Below are positions 24,236-37,833 of a stretch of 64,000 nt of DNA, piece after piece. Source of the stretch: Oxytricha trifallax (Eukaryota; Ciliophora; Spirotrichea; Sporadotrichida; Oxytrichidae); contig ARYC01002446.1 of the NCBI GenBank assembly GCA_000711775.1, positions 1 through 64,000 on the forward strand. Reading direction: 5' to 3'. The position numbers and the translations under genes were made by a program. The first letter of the stretch is position 1; every line of letters starts with the position of its first letter. A model generated the notes under the pieces. It saw only the letters and a list, made by a program, of their open reading frames with translations, was not told the origin of the DNA and did no database searches.

Positions 24236-25725
24236 AATTAGATGATAAAGGTATATCATAAAGATTTCATCATAATAGGTTTTAATGTATTAATGTAATT
24301 ATTGCAATTACATTAATATTATAGTTAATCTAGCTATTTTAATTAATTTAAAAATATTCTTAAAATAATAAGCTTAAATAGCATGGTTATGAATAACGAC
24401 CTGTACTTTTAATTAATTTTTTTAATTTAAATATCGTTGTAATCTATTTCATTCATTCATTTCTTAATATTATTGCTATTTACATGTATTGAAAATTATT
24501 AATGTGATCTTTGTCCAACAATAGTTACTAATCTTTATAATCATGACGGTTAAATTCTTCACTAATATAAAAAATTATAAGAATCACGACAATAAAATTG
24601 AATAAATGTTTAAGTTTTAATATTAACCCTATTTTTAATTTAATTTATATTATATATATATATCATATGATTTCTTTGCATCTACTAAGATCATGATAAA
24701 GTGCTGAGACTGTAATTTCATTTGAAAGCATGCTGTAAGATACTAGATATTTTCAAACAAACAATTAGATTTTTTATTTCACTGCACTCTTTATAAGAAT
24801 TGTTCCATCAATATTACTCTTGGTATCTTAGATGCTTTTCTTCATTTAGAAGTTACTCTTAAGAACATAATTTATCAATTTTTAAGGATTGGTTATAGCA
24901 TCGTGAGCTGTTCTACAATTTGCCATTCATCCAACAATAACTTGAATGGCATCAAGTTTATTCTGATATATGAAGTTAAATAAGTTTAAATGATAAATTA
25001 ATTGCTGTAATTGCTCCCATTTAACTTAAAGTTAGGAATATGAATATTAACAATAATTTTATGGTTGATGATGCTTCAAATTATAGACGTCTTATGTTTA
25101 ATACGTATTAAAAAATGCTATTTGACCCTTTATTTTAAAAGAAATTCAAAAGGATATACTTAGCCTTAAAAAGAGCATATTTCTATTTGATATTTACTAA
25201 CATTTTTAGAAAGGTTTTTATTAATTTTAGTTAAAAAACATTCCAAAAGGAATCCCTAATATTTTATAATATTCAAACAGTATTTTAAATATAAGTATAT
25301 GTATGATTGATCATTATAATATATAGTTTTAAGAAAATCAAGCCTTGAAATTGAGGAGAACTCAGAGAAATTAAAACCTCAAAAATAATTTCCTTTTTGG
25401 CCAGTATTCTTTGTAAATAATGAGGTTTCAGATAAATTATTAATTCAAATTTATTGAAAGTGGGAATTTACAACAAATACTAAAAAGCTATCATTAAACT
25501 TAGACTCTGAAACAGCATTGAAAAAAATCGAATTAATAATAGTGTGGCTAAAAAATTAAAATTAACTCGCTACCAATAACTAATATCAGTAAGACCATGA
25601 TGCAGTTATCTAAATACAAATTCATTTATCTTTTAAAGTATACATAATTATTGATTGTTTATTGTATTTAATAGCTTGCTTTACATTTATTATTTTCCCA
25701 TGTTAATAAAAGTTGTAAATATATA

Positions 25726-26212
25726 ATGTCAATACCTCAGAACTGGATAGTAACTAAGATTGACAAAGGCCTCAATAAAATAGAATTGAACTTAATTAGG
25801 AGAGCAGAAGTAAGTATATTTATGCTGCAAAACACAGAAATAAGCTGAATTAGGTGAAAGATGACACTTGAAGATTCAAAGCTAACTAAATCAACATCAA
25901 AATTGTGAGAAATAAAGTTAAAGACCTAAGTGATTGCAGAATTTAGTCATTAATCATAGCAAACCATCTTGGTTGGTAATAGAAGGAGAATTTATATTCT
26001 TATTTTTTACATAGGATTCGATGAGCATGCAAAGATTTGCATGGAATTTGATTTGGAGTTTGGTAACGGCATAATAGACATTAGCAAGCTAAGAATAGCA
26101 ATTAAAAAATCTATTTTCCATAATGGAGAAGAGGAAAGAAATGCTATCTTAAGCTAAGACTAAGATGCGAGCTTAGGAATGTCACGGCATGAGTTTAATA
26201 GAGATTAGTGGT
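25726..26212 (+). other. Possible small coding patches
   Basis: ATG 25726 opens MSIPQNWIVTKIDKGLNKIE up to a GTAAGT at about 25811, a plausible splice donor. A second frame (about 25890-26205) contains YIGFDEHAKICMEFDLEFGN and SIFHNGEEERNAILSQ. No family recognised. 24236-25725 around it is AT-rich and without supported genes. Confidence 0.35.
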
Positions 26213-26532
26213 GCTATATTCAATATAATTTTAATTGAAAAGATGTTTATTTAGAATAATTGAATGCTCAAGCAGATAAGCTATTTAATTTTTATAAAAT
26301 ATGTTGTTATATTATAAACTCCTATATAATTGATATAATTTATATTTTATAAGTATTAATGCAAATAATTGTTGTATATAAATGATCTGCAGTTAAATGG
26401 TTTTGCGATATAAATACATTTTTAGGTTTATAAAAATTTAAATTAATGTTAATAAGGTGTAATCTTTAAGCTATGTTTATAGATTAAAATAATAAGCATA
26501 ATTATAAGTATATTAAATATTTCTAATAAAAA

Positions 26533-26835
26533 ATGGATAAAGTTAAAATCAAATATATTATTCATAGAGACAATGATCTGCTTGAAGTAAAGCAAGAATA
26601 TGATGAATGTACTTGCTAATTTAGTGATCTAAATCAAACTTTTCAAATGTGGAAGGATACTTCTTCATCGAAGATTAGACAACCTGGGTGAATTAAGAAT
26701 AACGAGAAAGTGAGTACAGCCATTAGCTTGAAACAAAATGGAAATTAAGAACAGTAGCAAAATGACATGGGAGAGAGTGAGCCTAACTCAATATCAATTT
26801 AGAAAATTAATATAAGCGCAACGACGGTGCGTTGA
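26533..26835 (+). CDS. Unassigned ~100-codon frame with one internal TGA
   Basis: ATG 26533 opens MDKVKIKYIIHRDNDLLEVK and continues through a Cys/Asp-containing stretch to a TGA near 26690. The same frame then runs on with VSTAISLKQNGNQEQQQNDM to TGA 26833-26835. Reading TAA/TAG as Gln is required. The internal TGA suggests a decayed or split gene. Not recognised. Confidence 0.35.
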
Positions 26836-27244
26836 ATATAAATGATTTATACTCGCATTATATTAATTTGGGTTGTTACAAATCGGAGCTATTATTTTAC
26901 CTTATTATCTATCTATCTTTAAGAGTGTAATTTTAAACCAATTTATTCTTTTATTTTTATAATCTATAAATGCTTGCTTATTATTTCTGCTGTAACTTTT
27001 ACTAATCAATTCTTTCTTAGTATTTCATTTAGAATCATGTATTTCGATACTAACTATTCACTAAATTCTAAAATCTATTAATATAAATGAATTAACCACT
27101 TATCATCAATTAAATTAAAATATTATTCTTTATAATTTTAATCTGAGATATATTTCTCAAATTTAAAGTCATCTTATTTGAGTTTAATCATTAGCAAAGT
27201 TAACAATTTATATCTTAATTTCAAGAAACTCTGAGCGTATAATA

Positions 27245-27658
27245 TTGTAGAAATACATTTGAATTTGGAAAATTAATTATAAATTAATTTATTATAAATC
27301 AAAATCGTGGCAGTTAAAGTTGGCCAATTTAAACGATCTAGGCTTATTCGATAGAGAATTCAAAATTAGCTGGACTTTGTTATTGGCGGTACTATTTTAT
27401 CGCATCACTGAAGCGAGATAACTGGACTTTAATGTGAGTGTATAATTTATTGAATTTAAAGGTGTTGAATTAAAGTCCAGTTATCTCGCTTCAGTGATGC
27501 GATAAAATAGTACCGCCAATAACAAAGTCCAGCTAATTTTGAATTACCTATCGAATAAGCCCAAGATCGTTTAAATTGGCCAACTTTAACTGCCACGATT
27601 TTGATTTATAATAAATTAATTTATAATTAATTTTCCAAATTCAAATGTATTTTTACAA
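27245..27658. mobile_element. Hairpin MITE, copy 1 (414 bp, TA target)
   Basis: An almost perfect palindrome running from TTGTAGAAATACATTTGAAT to its reverse complement, flanked by TA at 27243-27244 and 27659-27660. Arms contain GGACTTTGTTATTGGCGGTA and GCGAGATAACTGGACTTTAA; only about 40 bp in the centre is unpaired. It has no coding capacity. Two further copies lie at 32698 and 46488. Confidence 0.9.
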
Positions 27659-27660
27659 TA

Positions 27661-30511
27661 ATAAATTAATATGATGAATTTATCCTTGGATATTATTTAT
27701 AACCAGAAAGTTTAGCGTTGGGTTATCATCATAGCTTCATTTACTTACAATGTTTTATACTATTTATGCTATTTTAATAGTATTAATCTATTTTTTATTA
27801 GCAATTTCATCAATAGTATGTTATTTAAATTCATAAAAAAGGGCTCATCATTATAAATTCGTACTTTTTTAATATTTAAAATTTAAAAATTATTTAAAAT
27901 AAAAGAGTTAATGTTTTGAACTGAGATTGTGTATATTATAAGAAATAATTAACTCCTTAAACAACTTTACACAAGAGATATCTTAACAAAAAGTTATTTG
28001 CTGAAAAATTTCTTGTAGGTTACTGCTATAATCTGATGTTTTCCCAATAAATTAAGGGGATCTTGATAAATTTATTTGCTCTTTTTGGAATTTCATCATT
28101 TTCAATTTATAATCTCTTCATTTAATAAATATGGATATATATGAAATTAAAAAAAAATATTAAATAAGCAAATGGAAGTCAATAATTTAAATCAATTGAA
28201 CTACTTCTGATGATATATTAGCTCTTGGCTGCTTATATTAAATATACATGATATAATATCCATTAAAAAGCATTCAATCATTTCTTTTCTAATTTAATTA
28301 CATAATCCTTTACAAATTCATAATTATTGGCAGCAACTTCCATTCTAACATGTATAAGTACTTCAATTAATTAATTGTGTTAGTCTCACAATTTTTTTTA
28401 TTACATAGTTAAGGCTTATTTTCTTTGTATTTATATGTTCCTAAAATTAATGTTTAAAGAAAAAATGTCTATATTTCTATTTTTATTGTACTTAAAACAG
28501 CTTAACTATTCTTTTATAGTCTAAAAACACAAGACTTAACTCTCGAGGGATCAACCATAAATTAATCTTTGTCATTAAATTTAGAAATTTCATGTATCTT
28601 TAGCCTTATGCACTATAATTACAATTTGTCTTAGTAATATTTAAATGATTAAATTTCTGTGATTAAAGTATCATTATATTCTTATTAGCTATTGCTAGAC
28701 CACTAATTTATTAAATATTATAGTAAAAATAGTAAATTGAATAAACATTCTTATTTACTTTTCAAATTAAATTTTAATATTTCTATTATAAATTGAAATT
28801 ATTCTCAATCAAGGCATCTATCTACATTCTGATTTAATAGGTTCATCTTTTATTGAAGTAATTTGACACTGACTTTACTTAAAATACATCATACTCATTA
28901 AAATAGTCAAGATAATAATAAAAATATATATATATTAATATGATTCTAAACCATTTGATAGGCGTTCAATTCAGTGTAAATCTAATGAGCTACATTCTAA
29001 GCATTTATTTACTATATTTTTAAATGTTATATGCATAACTTTTTCTAATTAAAATTAAAAAAATTATATTAGTTATTTTTTCTAACCTCATTTGCTTCAG
29101 ATAATTCTCGAATGAACCATTAATCGTGAATAGGGAGTTGTCTTAAAAAGCAGTAAAACCTCAATTAGTCCCTAATAGACAGGGATGAATCATGATATTT
29201 GTCTTGATTCTTAGATACACATCTTCATTTAAATATTTATTTTAGCAATTAGCATTAATTACTAATTTACTTTTTAAATAATAAAATATTTATAACACTA
29301 AATACTGATTGCTAAAATTAAATTTATATTCAATTCTTCACATTTAATTTTATATTCAATTCTTCACATTTAACTTGATATGCTGAAGATTCTAAGTATA
29401 ATTTTTTTAACTTTGAGCATTCATAGAGTATATTTATTATTTATAAATTATAATGTTATATATTATAAAATGTAAATTAAATAGAAATTAAACTTATGTT
29501 AAATCATTTTTGGCGGTAATGGTAGACTCTTAAATAAAAATATTCCCTAAATGATCATGCTGTGAGTTTCTACTGTAAGTCTTCATTGGAAAGTTACTTC
29601 ATTAAAATGATAGAAGAAATCAAAACTTTCTTCATAAATAACTGAGCAAGTTACTGTATTGATATCAATTGATTAATAATACAAGTAAATAAATGTAATA
29701 AAATTCAAGAAAATTATTGTTATCTAGACTTTTCAGATTGATTGTTAATAATGCATTTTTTTTAGAGTTGTTGAAATAACCTTCATCACAATTTCAAAAG
29801 CCAAAAGATATTTCTATTCAAATTTAAGAAAAGTTACTAAGTATATGTAGTTGAAACCATAAACTCAATTAAAATATTAGACTCCACTCAAAATGTTATA
29901 TCGGTGTAAATGCACTTTCATAACTCGTGCCAAAAAATATTAATAAGTCTAATAGTATAAATCGAATTAAATAAAAATAATAAAATATAAATTTAAAGAT
30001 CTTATACTGCATAACTCCAATAAATAAAGTTTAGATATATTTAAGGTAGCTTGTAAAATTAATGAAAATATTAGGTATAAATATATATATAGAATATGCA
30101 AGAAATTAAAATATGGAGATATGGTGATTAACTTAAGACTTATTTGTTTAAAATAAATGTACTTTGCAAATTATTTAAAATGATTTAGACTTCAACAATG
30201 GGACGAAATTTATTGATTTCGACTTTCACAACTTCATTAAGGTATAATTTGTTATAATCTGCCAATTCTTTTCGCAGAAAGTTAATTAGCTAAAACAGGA
30301 ATTATAAATATAATGACCATTTTTATAATCAATTTTTGCAATTAAATTATTTATTCGTTATTGCTGTTTCTCATGCGCCAATTTTTTATTTAATAATTTA
30401 ATTTTTAGCCTCTGCTTAACTAAAAAATGACCTTATTTTATTTTTCTTGAGCTCAATTGAAATGTATTTTATGCCAAGATTGTCGATATTGATTTATTTT
30501 CAGAATAAGCA
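27661..30511. other. AT-rich germline DNA, no supported gene
   Basis: Low-GC sequence without recognisable coding segments, RNA genes or repeats beyond short AT runs. Confidence 0.5.
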
Positions 30512-30901
30512 ATGAGTAGAAGATATTCAATAGCTAATATTATTCAGTCTATGCGTATATACATGCATAAAGATATATATGCTTCATGGCATCCTAGTGA
30601 TACTGATGCTTGTAAATGTGTTTCAATATAAGGCAATTATGTCTATGACTTCACCCTTTTCATTTTATGCACCAATGACTGTGTGATTCTAAACTAGTAT
30701 TTATGGCTCAACAAAATCATTACTGGTGATCTCTTATAATAACTGTGTATTTCTTGTCTTCCTGGATCAGATGATTGTCTTGCCCCATTTATAGCAGTTA
30801 AAGCTAAAATTTTATTTAGGCAAATAAATATAAACATCTAGCATTAAACTTTGATTGCTTTCCAATTTATTAAATTGACATTATTTATATAATTATATTG
30901 A
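30512..30901 (+). CDS. Unassigned coding segment, Cys-containing
   Basis: A 129-residue frame from ATG 30512 to TGA 30899-30901, preceded by TTTATTTTCAG, which could be a splice acceptor. It contains ASWHPSDTDACKCVSIQGNY, YDFTLFILCTNDCVILNQYL and LCISCLPGSDDCLAPFIA. The first ~100 residues look protein-like and GC-richer; the end is AT-rich and may be non-coding. Not recognised. Confidence 0.42.
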
Positions 30902-32697
30902 TATTGTACTATTTATGTTTTATTAAAAGCAAATAACTCAATATATTATTTATATTACTATATTAATTCAAATTTATATTTAAAATAAGCAATAACTCTA
31001 TTCACTTATAACTTATACTTTAATATTAACAATGTTAATTATAACATATTATTAATTAATTTTTATAATTAAATAGCTGTTTATTAGTATAATTGATTAA
31101 TGCGTAAATATTAATATTAATTAAGAGGAATTAAAATCTATAAATAATGCTGGCACTTAATTTAATAATTAAAAGAAATTATTAACTTCATCCTCAAATA
31201 CCATTAAACTTATCACTTTAAAGATTACTTCTATGGCAAGTTCAAAGACAGGATAATAATATATAGAGAAGAGATAGAAGACATTGATGACCTAAAAATT
31301 TAATATGATGACAATGATTCAGACTTTAAATATTGAAAGAAACAAATATGCAATGAAAACTTAAAATCTGTCATATCAAGTTTGAAAGCATAGAATTTCC
31401 ATGTATATATTATTACTGGGAAAATTATTCTGTAATTTTGATTGGTTATCATAATTTACATTCTGTTTATAATATATTTATTGTAATATGATAAATTTGT
31501 TGCTTATTTTCATCTAGTTATTACAATTACTTTAGTTATATTTATGTTGAGTAGTCTTGATTTTCTCTCTTAATTTTACTATTTTTGTGCGTATAATGAG
31601 CTTTTATTGAATGAGATAAGTCATAGTGTTGAAAATATTTTTTTCTGATAGATATTTAGAATGTTTGAATACTTAATCTTTATTGTTCTTGCTTCAATCA
31701 TATTAGAAATAAATCTTCTTTGATAATTACTACTTTTTATAAAAATTGAAAAAGCATCTTATTTATTTTGCTCAATTTACACTTTCTACGCTTTAAATAC
31801 CTAATTTAAATTGGCAATTCTTTATTCCTCTACTCGATGACAGTTAATTTATATTTATTTTATATAAAATTAATTGTATTATATAATATATTTTAATTTC
31901 ATTTTATCATTTATAAATAGGAAATGGAAATATTAAACTTTCATTTTTATTATTATATATAAATTTAAGAAACCAGTAATGACAATTGTTAAAATCATTT
32001 AACGGATTTAACATTTTAGATAAAACCTCAAATGTAAATTCAAAAGAATTTTGTGAATCACAGAGTAAGTGAAAATAATGGCTTCAGTGATAATTATGAA
32101 TATTATAATTTGAATGATTATTTAATTTATTTTTGAAAGAAAATTTTACCAAACTATCAAAGGTTTCTTTCAACTTCAGAAATATAAAAGAAGCAGTCTG
32201 CAGCATTGGTATGAGAAACAAAGAGAGTTTACCAAAAGGACAGTAATATTGTTCAAGCTAAACTTGGTGGAATAATAATGCTAAAGATTAGAAGTGATAA
32301 TTTGTGTAAAGCACTAAATCTATCACTTTTCATGTTGGTTCTAATGAGAATCTTTCTTTGTAAATACTGCATTAAGAGGTACTAACTCGTCAAAATATTT
32401 TAACTTTCATTTTATCTACCTCTTTTCATTTTATAATTATCTTCTAATATGATTTGTATGAGTAGTGATAATTAAATATAAAATATTTTTATTGGTTGAT
32501 TAGAATATTTTTAAATAGTTAGACTATAACACATTCTTTATTATTTAAAACATAATTAATTTCTTATATGATAAATTTATTCATAATTGCATCAATAACT
32601 AATTAAATAATAAATAATTATAGTAAATAAGTTATATTTGCCCTTTTGGATTATATATAAATTTTTGGAAAATGTAAGTAATTTCACTAAAATAATA
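30902..32697. other. AT-rich DNA with two weak coding patches
   Basis: Weak plus-strand candidates: about 31185-31325 (FKDYFYGKFKDRIIIYREEI, then an acidic tail) and about 32140-32275 (FYQTIKGFFQLQKYKRSSLQ). Neither is recognised. The remainder is AT-rich. Confidence 0.28.
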
Positions 32698-33114
32698 TCG
32701 TAGGAATACATTTGATTTGGGAAATATATTTATAATTAATAAATTAAATAATTAAATTTGTGGCAGTTAACTTTATGGAAACCTAGACAATATGGTACTT
32801 GTTTGATAGAGAATTAAAAATCAGCTGGACTTTACTATTGGCGGTACTCCTCTATCGCATCCCTGAAGCGAGATAACTCGACTTTAATTTTGGGTGATTT
32901 GTTTAGTTGATTTTAATGCCAAAATTAAAGTCGAGTTATCTCGCTTCAGGGATGCGATAGAGGGGTACCGCCAATAGTAAAGTCCAGCTGATTTTGAATT
33001 CTCTATCAAACAAGTACCATATTGTCTAGGTTTCCAGAAAGTTAACTGCCACAAATTTAATTATTTAATTTATTAATTATAAATATATTTCCCAAATCAA
33101 ATGTATTCCTACAA
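32698..33114. mobile_element. Hairpin MITE, copy 2 (417 bp, TA target)
   Basis: Same family as the copies at 27245 and 46488: starts TCGTAGGAATACATTTGATT, ends with its reverse complement, and TA flanks it at 32696-32697 and 33115-33116. Arms share TGGACTTTACTATTGGCGGT and GCATCCCTGAAGCGAGATAA with the other copies. It is noticeably diverged in the outer arms. Confidence 0.88.
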
Positions 33115-33134
33115 TAATAATAACACTACTCGTG

Positions 33135-33746
33135 ATGAAAATCATACTCCACCAAGACCCAAGAATTGAGAGGCAAAAAGAAGATAGCCATAGAATCTAA
33201 AAATTAATAAGTATCGATTAAAAATAACAATAAGCTTCAATGATATTAATGCAAGTAAATTTTCATCATGATAATATATTCTATAAATATCATAGTTTCT
33301 TGCATTACTTCATAATGAATAATTACTTCTTGAAAAAGCAATATTTATTAATAGATGATTTATAAAACTAGAAACACCAAAGTCAAACTCCCAATAGAAG
33401 AGCATAAATTATATATTAAGAGAGACTTTGCGATAATTAATAAAAAATCCAAAATGATCAATGTTATCATTAGCTCTTACCCACTAAATATACCAATAGC
33501 GACATTAATATAAACTTAACTAATGATATTCCCAAACAAATAATTACTAAATTGGAATCGGTGACAATCCTCTTAAAAGTTGTCAAATATAATCAAAGAT
33601 CAATTATTTTATACAAACATGCACAAGAGAGGCTCAATAATGCGAGACTGCTCTAACAGCAACAATTACATAAGAAAATGTTGTATGAGAGCAATATAAA
33701 ATCAAGATATCTCAATAATCAACTAAATAGATTATCAAAAATATGA
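33135..33746 (+). CDS. Unassigned 203-residue frame next to MITE copy 2
   Basis: ATG 33135 to TGA 33744-33746 is open in the ciliate code. The C-terminal third, ERLNNARLLQQQQLHKKMLY followed by SRYLNNQLNRLSKI, looks like a short coiled coil. A second overlapping frame (about 33552-33880) is also open, and AT-rich DNA with one stop codon gives many such frames, so this could be chance. Not recognised. Confidence 0.28.
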
Positions 33747-34009
33747 CAAAAACTACATTAAAGTCTTACACGATTTAATGATAAGGAGTAAAGAGAGCAA
33801 GATGTCCGGAGAGATAAAGAAATATAATCAAGCTTTGGATAGAAACGATCAAGTAGTATAGGGGAATTGTAGCGAAACGAATTGAAATAAAAAAATAACA
33901 TGACAAAATCTAAAATAAAAGTTTTAAACATGAGATAATCTTTCAAAGTCAAACCATGCTGGAGCAAAGTTTTAAAACACTGAACATAGTAAAAATTAAC
34001 TCGCGACAT

Positions 34010-35259
34010 TTTAAAATAACCAGAATAAACGTGTTTATGGGCAACTAGAAGATTGATACTAACTTTACAAATTTCATATAATCAATTATAAAATTCAATA
34101 AAAAAACTAATAATAGTATTTATCATATTTACCTAAAGAAATTTCAATCTTATAAAAGAATTATCAAAAATAGATAATTCGATTAAAGTTTCAAATAGAT
34201 ATAATCCTTTAATAAGATATAAAAAAAAGAGATAAGCATTTTAAGAAATTATGGGGAGATGAAACACGCCAAAAATTATGATAAAAATTGTATTTTTTAG
34301 CTTCACTGAGAATTCCTCAAAGAGTTTTGAGAATTGACAGATACAAATAGAGTAATCGTCAAGGGAAGGCAGCTAATACTTGTGCCACCTGTTCAATTGC
34401 AGCCTAAGTTCATTTTCCTCTGATGACTTCAGCAAAGAAGATCCTTAAATCCTTAAAATAGCATTATATCTAAATCCTGGATTGCTCTATATCACCTGCC
34501 ACGAGTACAACTCGAGAATAAAGAAATAGTATTTTTAACACACACTGAAAATGACGTACTATTACTATTTTGTTCCATGCTTGATCCCATCTTTCTTCAA
34601 TCTTTCTTCAAACTTGCTTCCATGCTTGCTTCCAAGCTTGTTTCCACACTTGCATTTACATAATTGCTTTGTTTCTTTATTTCATGCTTGCTTCAATACT
34701 TACTTCTAATGAGCCCTTCAAATAATTTTAAAGTGTGCGAATGTATATGGATCAAAGTAGTTGTAGGCTGTAGAGCACGATGAGGAAGGTCGAGCAAAGC
34801 TTTGAATAATAGACAATGACTATCTTGAGATTCTTTGTGTGGATGGATGAGATATAAATTTTATATTTATATATAAAATTTATATTTTTTGTTGACGCAC
34901 TTCAAAACTTTAAATCTTCAATATCGAAGAGTTCCCGAGGGGTTTTTTAGGGATGTTAGAAGTCACATAACCTATTTATAAAAATTGAAGTAAAATTTAT
35001 TATTGGATAAATTTAATTAAAATTTATTTATTCTTAAATATGAAATGTGTACCCTTTTAATAACAGAATATTTTGAAATTATTTTGCCTACTTCGATACA
35101 GAAAACCTTAATATCAACCTAACAATTAAATATTTGCGACTATAAAATAATTGGCAAATACTCTCGGGATAAAAACAAAAGAAATATAAAAATTACTTAA
35201 AAAAATAAAAAAATAAAGAAACCATAAGCCCTATAAAATAAAAATAAGGACTATAATTA
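34010..35259. other. AT-rich DNA with a short degenerate repeat
   Basis: Around 34575-34710 a cluster of TTGCTTCCA/CTTGCTTCAA-type words recurs every 10-15 bp. No gene is supported here. Confidence 0.4.
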
Positions 35260-35922
35260 ACTTGAGAGGAAATATACTATTTAATCTCTGAGAAAATACT
35301 TTAAGAGCAGATCACACTTTCATTTAAGCAATGAGCAGGTATTTTCTATCGTAGATTTCCAGAAATTAAAATTTCTTATACCACACTTCGTAATTTATAT
35401 AAGAAGAATAGCATTAAGTACAAGATTTGTAAGAGTGACTACAATTTAACAGAGCATAAACAAAATTTAATTAAAATTAATATACTAAGAGTGAACCTTG
35501 AACTTAGTGAATTAAAAAGTTAAAATCAAAACTTTGTTTACTTGGATGAGCCAATATTTAAGGCTCATTCAACTTCATGGAAGTCATGGGCTCCTAAATA
35601 TTAAAACTTAGTCTTAAAAAAACAAGGTCTCACACTAGATACCCTAGCAGCTTTGCTAATTATAAGCCCAAGAAATGGACTTGAAATATAAAGAATAGTA
35701 AAAATATCAATTAAAATTCAAGATCTACTTCATATATTAGAGGACCTTTTGCATAACTACAAAGAAAAGTAATTGACAATATTTCTTGATAATTTGAGAG
35801 CACATCAATCAAAGATTTTCAACGAAGCAGTCGACAACAAAGAGTGGAAACTTTTGTTCAATGCTCCATATTCTTCAAAATTTAATAGCATTTCTGCATC
35901 TTAACATATATAAATAGTTTGA
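35260..35922 (+). pseudogene. DDE transposase fragment of a separate TBE-like family
   Basis: The frame 35335-35922 is open for 195 codons. FYRRFPEIKISYTTLRNLYK matches the helix-turn-helix region of the TBE 42-kDa transposase (FHRQFPELKIS..SVANIYK). YLDEPIFKAHSTSWKSWAPK holds the first catalytic Asp and FLDNLRAHQSKIF the second. Similarity extends upstream of an in-frame TGA (35332-35334), one nonsense change. The protein breaks off after PYSSKFNSI, just where the third acidic residue should follow, because TBE fragment a begins at about 35891. The strand is opposite to the transposase in that TBE fragment, so the junction is chimeric. Confidence 0.75.
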
Positions 35923-36491
35923 ATGATTACTATAAAATGGCACTGTAAATGTCAATCACTCTCTTCACTCTGTTGATAGTCTTGAAAATAATACCATTTA
36001 TTCTATAAATATTGGCTATAGTTTAAGGAGAGATACGCACGTCAGATAATTTGTGATGAAAACATTACAGCCCGTTAGTCTATTGGAAAGTGTGCCAAAT
36101 GCTTCAAAGTCTTCGAGTCTCAGAGGTTGTCAATATGAACCTGAGAGAACTTTTACTTTCTTGCAGGATGCTTTCTATAGCCAGAATTAAAATACTAAAT
36201 AGCAAGCAAGCAGTGATACCTAACAGTTGAGGAACTCTTGTATTGTAGTTTTGCCAATGCTGCACAATTCAGTACTTGTTTGACTTTGCCTATATTTATA
36301 TTCGTATAAAACCTAAGCTTAAGCACTAAATCTAAATATTTCTCATAATAAATCGACCCTAAATATCGCTAATTTCTATTTCTCATTTTGCAATTTGACC
36401 TAATTTCTCTACTAACCCCAATAAGACCCCCAACTATACCCGACAAAGCCAATCACTAATACCTCTTATTAAAGGGTTTTGGGGGGTCTTG
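35891..36491 (-). mobile_element. TBE fragment a (transposase end with terminal repeat)
   Basis: Nearly collinear with 50320-50907 of TBE c: the N-terminal part of the 42-kDa transposase on the minus strand, followed by the terminal region (CCCCAATAAGACCCCCAACT) and a degenerate telomere-like tip GGGTTTTGGGGGGTCTTG at 36491. AAT follows at 36492-36494, a possible ANT target copy. The rest of the element is missing; the break abuts the foreign transposase fragment. Confidence 0.8.
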
Positions 36492-37308
36492 AATAGCATA
36501 CGCAAAATCAGTTTTTCCAAATAATAGTTTCAAAGTACTCCTATAACCCTAATATTAACTTTTAAAGTGCTAAGTTACTATAAAATAATCATAATAACTG
36601 TTTATTATATAATTTTAGTTATAAACAAACAGAAGAAATAGCACTTATAGCTATAGAACAATCAAATGCCAAAATCTATGAATAATTGATTATAAAATTT
36701 TTAATCGTTAAGTTCGGCATATATTGGAAAAAATATTAAAGTCATCAATATATATATTTTTGAAAAATTTAAGAAATTTTCATAAATTTTATTGATTTTA
36801 ATATATTCATCAATACTTTAACACCTGTACTGTAAAATAATTGCCACACTTAGCTTGACATAAATCTACAGAATACTTTAAATTAAATAAAATATTAACA
36901 ATTCAATTTTTAAAAATTAATATTTTATCAAAAAACTTTTGCTGCATATATTTTAATGGCAAGTAGTCAATCAGCCAAAAATTCGAATACTCTTTTTAAA
37001 AAGCAAATAGTTTAAAACACTTAAAATGATGGGATGTTTGACCCTCAAGTTACACTGAGATAAGCCTAAGACTAAGTTTAAATATATCTTATGAAATATA
37101 AATTATTATAATTAAATTATCATCAAATTGTACTAATCCAAATAAATCCAATCTATTTTTAATAATTACCAATATTATTAAAGCGTCATCACTAGGTAGT
37201 AACAACCATCAGCAGATACTTATAATAATATTTAAGAAAACCCAAAATAACTACCAGGTCTCTTTCATTAACTTATTCATTTAAGACTTGCAGCTTCCTA
37301 GTAGCAGT

Positions 37309-37722
37309 ATGATCTAATCTATGAATATCCTAGAAGTTTAGCAATATTAGTAAAAATAAACTTTACAGTAAAATCAGTAGATATTGTCTTAGAGGAATTC
37401 ACCAAGTGACATTGCCTCAGGGATGGAAGTGATTAATGGGTTTAATTCACAAAGATCTTTGATATTGAAAAGTATAAACGATGAAGATAGTGGAGCCGCT
37501 GAAGACTCCAGTTTGGCTCGAAATTCTTATAACAAATCATAATATCTAAAAAATTCCCCTCTCTTTGATCCCCTAAACAGTAAATTTAAACGTTTAGTAA
37601 ACATTAAATTGCTAGTAGGTCATAAGCTAAACCATACAACCCAATCCTCACCAATCAAGGCACTTCAAGAAGCAAGATAGCAGCACTCAGTAGTTGAGGC
37701 ATTTGAATGTGGAGGTTTGTGA
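37309..37722 (+). CDS. Unassigned coding segment, Gln/Ser-rich
   Basis: From ATG 37309 to TGA 37720-37722 (137 residues); the frame is also open upstream to about 37150 with plausible sequence. A Gln-rich start (several TAA/TAG codons) leads into SQRNSPSDIASGMEVINGFN, SINDEDSGAAEDSSLARNSY and SPIKALQEARQQHSVVEAFE. Composition is more balanced than the flanks. Likely an MDS, about 110 bp from a TA-flanked foldback element. Family not recognised. Confidence 0.45.
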
Positions 37723-37833
37723 TGAGGAAGACCAGTTGAGAATTAGAAAAGTGAAGAGAGACTTGAACAAAAATACCATGCTCAAAAGTCAAGTTAAGTG
37801 CCAAACTATCCCATAGGCAATAATTATTTAATA

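Noticed and set aside
33552..33880. Second open frame overlapping the 33135-33746 frame
   Set aside because: Two long overlapping frames in AT-rich DNA with one stop codon illustrate that such length is expected by chance.
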